From Candidatus Zambryskibacteria bacterium RIFOXYD2_FULL_43_10 (GTDB taxonomy: Bacteria > Patescibacteriota > Minisyncoccia > Phycocordibacterales > Zambryskibacteraceae): a stretch of 5,865 nt of DNA. Shown piece by piece: positions 1-5,341 of the stretch; the first letter of the stretch is position 1; each line of letters starts with the position of its first letter. The notes beneath the pieces were generated by a model. The model worked only from the letters and a program-made list of their open reading frames with translations. It searched no databases and had not been told where the DNA came from. Both the position numbers and the translations under genes were made by a program. Location: contig MHWZ01000022.1 in the NCBI GenBank assembly GCA_001825475.1, forward strand, positions 2,657 through 8,521, written 5' to 3'.

Positions 1-1
1 G

Positions 2-1243
2 GATGCATGGTCAGCTCGCATGGCCTACATATTACAGAACACTCTTTTGGCCCTGCTTGAATATCCAGGCGCGACACTGCTTGCGGTGAATCGCATGTAT
101 ACCGATAAAGAATTTCGGAATAAAGTGGTGGCGAATGTTACTGATGTTTCGGTCAAGAGCTTCTGGGTTGATGAATATGCCAAATACACGGACAAATATA
201 CTCAGGAAGCCACACCGGCTATTCAGAACAAAATCGGTCAGTTTGCTGGGAATCCGTTAATCAGAAATATTATCGGCCAACCTAAGTCCAGTTTTGACCT
301 TCGTCAGATTATGGATGAGAAGAAAATTATGATAGTGAACCTGTCCAAGGGCAGGGTGGGAGAGGGTAACGCCCGTCTTCTAGGCTCAATGCTTATTACC
401 AAGTTGTATCTTGCGGCCATGTCACGTTCGGACGAAAAAGCTTCTCGTCTTGCCCAACTGCCCCAGTTCTATCTTTTTGTGGACGAGTTTCAGTCGTTTG
501 CCGATAGATCATTCGCCGATATTTTGTCGGAAGCCCGCAAATATAAGCTCAACTTGACCATGGCTCATCAATACATAGAGCAGATGGACGAGGAAGTGCG
601 CGACGCCGTCTTTGGCAACGTTGGCACCATGATAGTCTTTCGCGTGGGGGCTTATGACGCCGATGTTTTGGAGAAGGAGTTTGCTCCCACCTTTACTGCC
701 GAAGATTTGGTCGATCTCGGATTGCGTCAGATTTATCTTAAACTGATGATTGACTCGGTATCGTCCAAACCGTTCTCCGCCACCACTTTGCCACAGATTC
801 AACAGCCTAGGTCGTCGTATGTTCAGGAAATAATTAACAATTCTCGCAATGTTTTTGCCAAGCCGAGAAGCGAGGTTGAGAAGCGGATTGCCGACTGGCA
901 TGAAGAGGGTAAAGTCATTTCACCCAAACCAGTTGTGCCTAAGCCCGCTCCGCCTAAACCCATTCCGCAAAAACCTTTTACTACTACCACCAAGTACGAA
1001 CCGAAAGCGGAATTTAAACCACCGCAACCGATCTCTCTTAAGAAAATCAGTGAAGAAAAAGATAATCAGCGCAAGCCGGATGTTCAACGCGTCTCCGCTC
1101 TGCGAGACGCGCTTAAGATGGCCATTGGGGATCAGCCGCCGCCGAGATCTGACCTTAAATCAAATTCCCAAGGTCAGACCCTGGCTCCGAAACGAACCGG
1201 GCCTAGTCCGGAAGAACTCAAAAAAATTCTTGATGTCTCCTAA
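2..1243 (+). CDS. Type IV secretion coupling-type ATPase (VirD4/TraG/DUF87-like), 5'-truncated
   Basis: This is the C-terminal 413 residues of a hexameric P-loop ATPase of the VirD4/TraG/HerA class, which pumps DNA or protein at a membrane-anchored secretion or conjugation complex. The frame is open to the window edge (the first codon is at 2), so the Met at 20 is internal and Walker A lies upstream. Numbering from Met20, Walker B is YLFVDEFQ (151-158), with Asp155-Glu156 as Mg2+ and catalytic residues. It is followed by an MAHQY segment (181-185) that resembles the sensor region of this family, and by FGNVGTMIVFRVG (198-210), where the Arg may act in trans as a finger. 'KIMIVNLSKG' (102-111) is also typical of the family. 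After about residue 300 the core gives way to a Pro/Lys-rich, probably disordered tail (roughly 300-340) and a charged C-terminus ending 'SPEELKKILDVS'. GC is about 50% in sampled lines, higher than in the genes downstream. The stop overlaps the next gene's start by 11 nt. The class is confident. Whether it serves conjugation, DNA uptake or a pilus-like machine cannot be decided here. Confidence 0.88.
   Translation, partial: DAWSARMAYILQNTLLALLEYPGATLLAVNRMYTDKEFRNKVVANVTDVSVKSFWVDEYAKYTDKYTQEATPAIQNKIGQFAGNPLIRNIIGQPKSSFDLRQIMDEKKIMIVNLSKGRVGEGNARLLGSMLITKLYLAAMSRSDEKASRLAQLPQFYLFVDEFQSFADRSFADILSEARKYKLNLTMAHQYIEQMDEEVRDAVFGNVGTMIVFRVGAYDADVLEKEFAPTFTAEDLVDLGLRQIYLKLMIDSVSSKPFSATTLPQIQQPRSSYVQEIINNSRNVFAKPRSEVEKRIADWHEEGKVISPKPVVPKPAPPKPIPQKPFTTTTKYEPKAEFKPPQPISLKKISEEKDNQRKPDVQRVSALRDALKMAIGDQPPPRSDLKSNSQGQTLAPKRTGPSPEELKKILDVS
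1088..1111. repeat. Inverted repeat in the ATPase tail
   Basis: CGCGTCTC and GAGACGCG form a perfect 8-bp stem with an 8-nt loop, in the part of the ATPase gene that codes for its low-conservation C-terminal tail (peptide RVSALRDAL). No T-run follows, so terminator function is not supported. Confidence 0.45.
1148..1178. repeat. Inverted repeat near the 3' end of the ATPase gene
   Basis: TCTGACCTT and AAGGTCAGA form a perfect 9-bp stem with a 13-nt loop, 55 bases before the start of the first GT gene. It lies in sequence coding for the disordered tail. It could be an inserted palindrome or a structure affecting the coupled start at 1233; the sequence alone does not decide. Confidence 0.45.
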
Positions 1244-2339
1244 AAAGATCCTGATATTTTCCTTATCATATTTTCCTCTAGTTGGTGGAGCGGAAATTGC
1301 CATTAAAGAAATCACAGACAGAATTTCTGATTTTGAATTTGATATGATTACCATGCGTTTCGATAAGTCTCATCCGAAGTTTGAGCGCGTTGGCAACGTG
1401 AATGTTCATCGAGTTGGTGGCGGGCTGGGATACTTTAGTAAAATTCTTTTTGTCCCGCGAGCCGTCCTTTTTAGCCTGCGCCGCAAGTATGACGCCTATT
1501 GGGCCATGATGACATATATGCTTTTTCCAGTATCTATATTGAGGTTATTGGGCAAAAAAGTTCCTTATATTTTAACTCTTCAAGACGGAGACCCGTTCAC
1601 TCATGTCTTTGGTCGTTTGCGGATTCTTCTATTCCGGCCGCTTCTTTCATATGGCTTTAGAAACGCAATTAAAGTTCAGACAATTTCAAATTATTTAGCC
1701 AATTGGGTGCGAGAGATGGGTTACAAAGGAAAACTAAAAGTGATCCCGAATGGAGTGAATGTAGAGAAGTTCATGTCAGTTGGTCAAAGCCGAGCTTTGA
1801 CCAAAAGAGCAATTGTTCTGATTACAGTATCGCGATTAGTAGAGAAAAATGCTGTCGGAGATATTATTAACGCCTTGAAGTTTCTACCGGAAAGTGTGTC
1901 ACTTAAAATTCTTGGTACTGGTCATCTGGGAAAAACTTTAAAGTTGAAAGTTAAAAGTTTAAAATTAGAAAACAGGGTGGAGTTTCTGGGTTTTGTGTCC
2001 CCACAGGAAATTCCTGTGTATTTGCATAATTCTGATATTTTTGTGAGACCGTCGCTTTCGGAGGGTATGGGAAGTTCATTTATAGAGGCAATGGCAGTAG
2101 GAGTGCCTATAATTGCAACGCAAGTAGGTGGTATTAAGGATTTTTTAATTGATGGTGAAACAGGTCTAGTATGTAATGTGCGTGATCCTGAGAGCATGGC
2201 TAAAGCAGTGTTGCGATTAGTTAAAGATCATACTCTTCGAGAAAATATTATAAAAAATGCTAAAAAAATGGTGAAAGAGAGATATGATTGGAATTTAATT
2301 GCCAAGAGGATGAAAGAAGAGATTTTTGATAAGGTATAG
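1233..2339 (+). CDS. GT4 family glycosyltransferase (GT-B fold), complete
   Basis: This 368-residue enzyme has all the landmarks of a retaining GT4 glycosyltransferase, which moves a sugar from a nucleotide donor to an acceptor at the inner face of the membrane. The N-terminal Rossmann domain opens with 'KKILIFSLSYFPLVGGAE' (GGAE at 18-21). The linker has IPNGVN (171-176). The C-terminal donor domain has RLVEKN (Arg201, Lys205, phosphate contacts), a Gly-rich 'LGTG' (227-230), and an intact E-x7-E (Glu277, Glu285). Length is normal for the family. I chose ATG 1233 because homology begins there; the open frame continues upstream to 849, but that part is an out-of-frame reading of the ATPase gene. 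No good Shine-Dalgarno precedes 1233, so translation is probably coupled to the upstream gene, which it overlaps by 11 nt. Two insertion-like elements lie within it: a hairpin at 1780-1804 in the inter-domain linker and a heptad repeat at 1940-1967. GC drops toward the 3' end. Donor and acceptor sugars cannot be read from the sequence. Confidence 0.93.
   Translation: MSPKKILIFSLSYFPLVGGAEIAIKEITDRISDFEFDMITMRFDKSHPKFERVGNVNVHRVGGGLGYFSKILFVPRAVLFSLRRKYDAYWAMMTYMLFPVSILRLLGKKVPYILTLQDGDPFTHVFGRLRILLFRPLLSYGFRNAIKVQTISNYLANWVREMGYKGKLKVIPNGVNVEKFMSVGQSRALTKRAIVLITVSRLVEKNAVGDIINALKFLPESVSLKILGTGHLGKTLKLKVKSLKLENRVEFLGFVSPQEIPVYLHNSDIFVRPSLSEGMGSSFIEAMAVGVPIIATQVGGIKDFLIDGETGLVCNVRDPESMAKAVLRLVKDHTLRENIIKNAKKMVKERYDWNLIAKRMKEEIFDKV
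1780..1804. repeat. Palindromic element inside a GT gene (copy 1)
   Basis: A perfect 11-bp inverted repeat, TTGGTCAAAGC paired with GCTTTGACCAA, around a 3-nt CGA loop. It is read in frame as G-Q-S-R-A-L-T, with the loop forming the Arg codon. It sits in the linker between the two Rossmann domains of the enzyme, just before the strand 'AIVLITVSRL'. There is no T-run after it, so it is not a terminator. A related hairpin occurs at 5090-5116. Confidence 0.75.
1940..1967. repeat. A/T-rich heptanucleotide repeat inside a GT gene
   Basis: Four adjacent 7-mers: three of form AAAGTTN (N = G, A, T) and a fourth AAAATTA. They encode roughly KLKVKSLKLEN, in the helix between the Gly-rich loop and the 'RVEFLGFV' strand of the first GT. 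Because 7 is not a multiple of 3, three units equal seven codons. Confidence 0.7.
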
Positions 2340-2341
2340 GA

Positions 2342-3319
2342 ATGCGCTTGTTTATAACCACAGGACATGTACTATCTAATGTCGGCGGACCGGCACAATA
2401 TGGGCCGAAGCTAAAGGAAGAGTTTGAAAATGCTGGGCACAAAGTAAGATTAATCTCTTATGATGCTGTTGAACGAATTTTACCAATTGGTCTCAGACAT
2501 ATATATTTTTTTCTAAAAATTTTACCGAGTATTGTTTGGGCGGATAAAGTTATAACACTAGACACCTTTTCTGTCGGTGTTCCATCTGTCTTCGCAGCCA
2601 AATTATCGGGAAGGGAAATAGCTGTGCGTATTGGTGGGGATTTCCTCTGGGAATCTTATGTCGAAAGAACTGGCAATAAAATTACCCTGAAGCAATTTAA
2701 TGAACATATTCCACAGTTAAATATCAAAGAGAGACTAATTTTCTATTTCACAAAAATTTTGATTAATCTAGCCGATAGACTTGCTTTCAATACAGAATGG
2801 CAAAAAGAGATATGGCGGGAAACATACAATATATCGTATGCTAAGTCTGTTGTTGTTAGAAATTATATTCCAGAAAAACAAATCAACACTTCAACCGGTA
2901 CCTATTTTCTCTGGGCTGGGCGCAGAATCAAGCTGAAGAATATTGATCTGCTTAAAGAACTATCAAAAGAATTTGAAATAGAAATCATTTCCGAATTGTC
3001 ACATGCCCAATTGCAAGAAAAGATAAAGAATTGTTATGCTATCCTGTTACCATCATTTTCAGAAGTGTGCCCAAATTTTATTCTGGAAGCAATATCTTAT
3101 AACAAACCTTTTATTATGACAGAGGAAACAGGTCTCAAGGAAATATATAATAAAGGAGGTATTTTCATTAATCCATTTGATAAAAAAGCTTTGGGAAAAG
3201 CCATTTTAGAGATGTTGGATGTAGAAAGATATAAGAAATATAAAACAGAACTTGAGTCTTTAAATCTGTCGCACTCTTGGCAAGAACTGGCTAAAGAATT
3301 TACATTAGTATGGCCATAA
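2342..3319 (+). CDS. GT4-like glycosyltransferase with shortened donor domain
   Basis: A predicted glycosyltransferase of 325 residues, about 40-50 shorter than its neighbours. The N-terminal domain starts 'MRLFITTGHVLSNVGGPAQY' with the Gly-Gly acceptor-side loop (15-16). It also carries 'RIGGDFLWESYVE' (96-108) and 'FNTEWQKEIW' (149-158), wording I associate from memory with a GT group common in Patescibacteria. The C-terminal domain has WAGRRIKLKN (191-200) with basic residues where donor phosphates bind, and an intact E-x7-E (Glu241, Glu249). Only about 41 residues separate the KN motif from Glu241, against about 71 in the preceding gene; the Gly-rich loop and following helix-strand unit seem to be missing. 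The start at 2342 has an AAGG at 2331-2334, seven bases upstream, and comes two bases after the previous stop, so it is likely in the same transcript. It ends with a 10-nt overlap into the next gene. Sampled GC is about 32%, the lowest in the window. It may still be active, as both glutamates remain; substrate unknown. Confidence 0.85.
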   Translation: MRLFITTGHVLSNVGGPAQYGPKLKEEFENAGHKVRLISYDAVERILPIGLRHIYFFLKILPSIVWADKVITLDTFSVGVPSVFAAKLSGREIAVRIGGDFLWESYVERTGNKITLKQFNEHIPQLNIKERLIFYFTKILINLADRLAFNTEWQKEIWRETYNISYAKSVVVRNYIPEKQINTSTGTYFLWAGRRIKLKNIDLLKELSKEFEIEIISELSHAQLQEKIKNCYAILLPSFSEVCPNFILEAISYNKPFIMTEETGLKEIYNKGGIFINPFDKKALGKAILEMLDVERYKKYKTELESLNLSHSWQELAKEFTLVWP

Positions 3320-4449
3320 AAGTTTTAAGCATAGGTTCTGATAGAAAACTTTTTGAAGATGGAAGCGCTGTTTCAGAACGCATCACGGAATATGGCACTT
3401 TGGTGAAGGAACTCCACATCATACATATGTGTAATTTCCGTAGTGGTCTTAAGGAAAAAAAAATATCAGAAAATGTTTGGGTTTATCCAACAAACTCACT
3501 ATTTAGCATACTAAGACCTCTTGATGCTATTCGCCTTGGCAAAAAAATTATATTTGATAAGAAATTTATAAGAGGAGAAGCTGTAATTACCGCACAAGAT
3601 ACTGAAAGTGGTTGGGCTGGAATGAAAATCAAAAATAAATGGAGGATACCACTTGAAGTTCAACTTCACACAGATCCATTTTCCCCATATTTTAGAGGGT
3701 TTCAAAATATGGTGCGTAAGTTTTTCTTGAAAAAAGTATTGCGTAATGCAGATAGTATACGAGTGGTAACTGCTGGTCTTAAATCCAAAATCTCCAAGCA
3801 ATTGAAAATTGAAAATTCTAAATTGAAAATTCTTCCTATTTATGTGGATAAAAAAAAGATAGAAGAAAGCCAGGTGACCTTCAATCTCCACACTCGCTAC
3901 CCGTGGCATTTCATCATTCTTGCGGTCTCGCGCCTCGCACCGGAGAAAAATCTTGGTTTGGCGATCAGAACACTCAAACCGGTGCGAGATAAATTTCCAG
4001 ACACGGGGCTTGTGATAGTCGGTTCGGGTTCGGAAGAGAATTATCTGAAGTTATTGGTCAAAAGATTGAAACTCGAAGATGCCGTTGCATTTGTCGGTTG
4101 GCAGAATGATCTTACTTCTTTTTATAAAACTGCCGACGCGTTCATTCAAACATCTCTTTTTGAGGGTTATGGTTTATCACTTGTGGAAGCCGGCCTCTCT
4201 GCTCTACCTGTCATCACCACACCAGTGGGTATCGCTATAGAACTCGCACATGGTAAAGATGCTTATATTTACCCTCATGATCATCCAGAGTTATTTGTTG
4301 AAGGAATCATAGCTTTAATCGAAAACAATCAGGAACGCAAGAATTTGAAAATAAATCTTCAGAAAACTCTTGAATCAAAGCTTCTTTCTAGAGAAGATTA
4401 TATGGCTAAGATAAGGGATGGTTGGGAAAGTATTGCTACAAAAGTATAA
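3310..4449 (+). CDS. GT4 family glycosyltransferase, complete
   Basis: A full-length (379-residue) GT-B glycosyltransferase. The N-terminus reads 'IGSDRKLFEDGSAVSERI' followed by 'ELHIIHM', a pattern I recall from a Patescibacteria GT4 subgroup rather than the GGAE type. The C-terminal domain is canonical: 'LAVSRLAPEKN' (Arg208, Lys213), 'VIVGSGSEENYL' (the Gly-rich loop at 238-240), 'VAFVGW' (259-264) and 'FEGYGLSLVEA' with E-x7-E at Glu285 and Glu293. The start at 3310 overlaps the previous stop by 10 nt and lacks a clear Shine-Dalgarno, so reinitiation or coupling is likely. A 7-bp A/T-rich repeat array (3800-3834) encodes residues around 164-175 at the end of the N-terminal domain. Just after it, base composition shifts from about 36% GC (3361-3780) to about 46% (3901-4260), near the boundary between the two Rossmann domains. 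The role is probably transfer of one sugar in a surface glycan; specificity unknown. Confidence 0.92.
   Translation: MAIKVLSIGSDRKLFEDGSAVSERITEYGTLVKELHIIHMCNFRSGLKEKKISENVWVYPTNSLFSILRPLDAIRLGKKIIFDKKFIRGEAVITAQDTESGWAGMKIKNKWRIPLEVQLHTDPFSPYFRGFQNMVRKFFLKKVLRNADSIRVVTAGLKSKISKQLKIENSKLKILPIYVDKKKIEESQVTFNLHTRYPWHFIILAVSRLAPEKNLGLAIRTLKPVRDKFPDTGLVIVGSGSEENYLKLLVKRLKLEDAVAFVGWQNDLTSFYKTADAFIQTSLFEGYGLSLVEAGLSALPVITTPVGIAIELAHGKDAYIYPHDHPELFVEGIIALIENNQERKNLKINLQKTLESKLLSREDYMAKIRDGWESIATKV
3800..3834. repeat. A/T-rich heptanucleotide repeat inside a GT gene
   Basis: Five adjacent 7-mers alternating AATTGAA and AATTCTA/AATTCTT. The stretch also contains a perfect tandem 14-bp repeat, AAATTGAAAATTCT, at 3806-3819 and 3820-3833. 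It encodes QLKIENSKLKI at the end of the N-terminal domain of the third GT, just before a rise in GC content. Confidence 0.75.
3934..3988. repeat. Spaced inverted repeat in the third GT gene
   Basis: CTCGCACCGG (3934-3943) and CCGGTGCGAG (3979-3988) are perfect 10-bp inverted copies separated by 35 bases, inside the conserved 'RLAPEKN' region and in the locally GC-richer part of the gene. By rough expectation a match this long at this spacing could arise by chance in a window of this size. Confidence 0.35.
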
Positions 4450-4450
4450 A

Positions 4451-5341
4451 ATGAAACTTCTTATTATCACGCAGACAGTCGATAAAAATGACCCAATCCT
4501 TGGCTTTTTTCATCGTTGGATTGGGGAATTTGCAAAAAATTTTGAAAAAGTGACAGTTATTTGTCTTGAAATGGGCGAGCATCATTTGCCGAAAAATGTC
4601 AAAGTCCTATCTCTTGGCAAAGAAGCAGGAAGGTCTAAGTTTCAATATCTTTTCAAATTTTATAAGTATATTTTGCAGGAGAGAAAAAATTATGATGCGG
4701 TCTTTGTTCATATGAATCAAGAATACGTGTTGCTCGGATGGAAGTTTTGGAAATTGTGGGACAAGAAAATATTTTTGTGGAGGAATCACGCGAAAGGAAA
4801 TTTGTTCACTCGTCTAGCAGTACTTCTTTCTGATAAAGTTTTTTATACTTCTCCACAATCATTTACTGCACGATTCAAAAAGGCTATTAGAATGCCAGTC
4901 GGCATTGATACAGAATTCTTCAAACCTGATCCCTCGGTTCCTAAAAAACCAAATTCAATTTTGTTCTTAGGTCGAATTGCGCCAGTAAAAAAAGTTTTTG
5001 AATTTGTAGAGTGGTTTAATAAGCTTGATGGAAAATTTACAGCCACTGTAGCAGGTTCCGCTTTGTCTTGCGATAAGGACTACGAAAGACTTGTCCAAAG
5101 CCGGGCTTCGGACAGGATAAAGTTTGTTGGTGCGGTCACGCAAGAGCAGGCGCTCAAGCTGTATCAATCACACGAGACTTACGTAAATATGACTCCCGCT
5201 GGAAGTTACGATAAGGCGATCTTCGAGGCCGCTGCTTGTGGTGCTAAACTAATTGTCCATAATCCCAATTTAAAAAATGGTTTTAGAATTGAGGATCATA
5301 GCCTCAAGGTATTAATGGACAAATTACAGAAAGAATTATGA
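4451..5341 (+). CDS. GT4-like glycosyltransferase with atypical E-x7-E
   Basis: A 296-residue predicted glycosyltransferase. It begins 'MKLLIITQTVDKNDPILGFF', lacking a GG acceptor loop but resembling GT4 proteins with a 'D...LGFFHRW' start. Further landmarks are 'RMPVGIDTEFFKPD' (147-160) at the domain linker, 'LFLGRIAPVKK' (171-181; Arg175, Lys180 as donor-phosphate contacts), 'IKFVGAV' (223-229) and 'TPAGSYDKAIFEAAACG' (248-264). The last segment aligns with the E-x7-E region but has Gly251 in place of the first Glu; Glu259 is kept. I placed the start at 4451, one base after the upstream stop. An in-frame ATG at 4418 would only add a stretch read out of the preceding gene, and it has an AAGGG directly abutting it, too close to serve. 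A hairpin element at 5090-5116 encodes VQSRASD (215-221), where related enzymes have a helix. The stop overlaps the next start as ATGA. The protein is a little short but looks complete. Confidence 0.85.
   Translation: MKLLIITQTVDKNDPILGFFHRWIGEFAKNFEKVTVICLEMGEHHLPKNVKVLSLGKEAGRSKFQYLFKFYKYILQERKNYDAVFVHMNQEYVLLGWKFWKLWDKKIFLWRNHAKGNLFTRLAVLLSDKVFYTSPQSFTARFKKAIRMPVGIDTEFFKPDPSVPKKPNSILFLGRIAPVKKVFEFVEWFNKLDGKFTATVAGSALSCDKDYERLVQSRASDRIKFVGAVTQEQALKLYQSHETYVNMTPAGSYDKAIFEAAACGAKLIVHNPNLKNGFRIEDHSLKVLMDKLQKEL
5090..5116. repeat. Palindromic element inside a GT gene (copy 2)
   Basis: CTTGTCCAAAGC pairs with GCTTCGGACAGG around a CGG loop: 12 positions with one A-C mismatch and one T-G wobble. 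It is read in frame as V-Q-S-R-A-S-D. Aligned with the hairpin at 1780-1804, the central CAAAGCCG and GCTT are shared, the loop is again the Arg codon, and two stem pairs differ in a compensatory way (G-C to T-A and T-A to C-G). Confidence 0.7.

Noticed and set aside
509..901. Minus-strand open frame of 130 residues within the ATPase gene
   Set aside because: It lies opposite the strongly recognisable Walker B region, shows no motif of its own, and is a shadow of the coding strand. The same applies to the other minus-strand frames (for example 3511-3909 and 1922-2197).
849..1232. Upstream extension of the first GT frame back to an ATG at 849
   Set aside because: It would read 128 residues of Arg/Asn/Leu/Pro-rich sequence that is a shifted reading of the ATPase gene; GT homology starts at the ATG at 1233.
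1780..1804. Terminator or attenuator role for the perfect hairpin
   Set aside because: It lies mid-gene, is followed by AAGAGCAATTG with no T-run, and is translated in frame.
2482..2491. Self-complementary ACCAATTGGT as an operator
   Set aside because: A single 10-bp palindrome inside a coding region with no second copy and no nearby start.
3146..3151. TATAAT, a possible -10 box
   Set aside because: It is in very AT-rich coding sequence, I found no matching -35, and no gene start follows nearby.
3151..3160. Strong Shine-Dalgarno-like TAAAGGAGGT inside the second GT
   Set aside because: No ATG, GTG or TTG start lies at a usable distance downstream, and the bases encode the conserved-looking NKGG segment.
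4418..4450. Alternative ATG at 4418 for the fourth GT
   Set aside because: It adds only MVGKVLLQKYK, read from the 3' end of the preceding gene; the family-like start is MKLLIIT at 4451.
5339..5341. Possible recoding of TGA as Gly (as in Gracilibacteria/Absconditabacteria)
   Set aside because: Reading through would give only three more sense codons before TAA, and the ATGA overlap with a good next gene is a normal stop-start junction.
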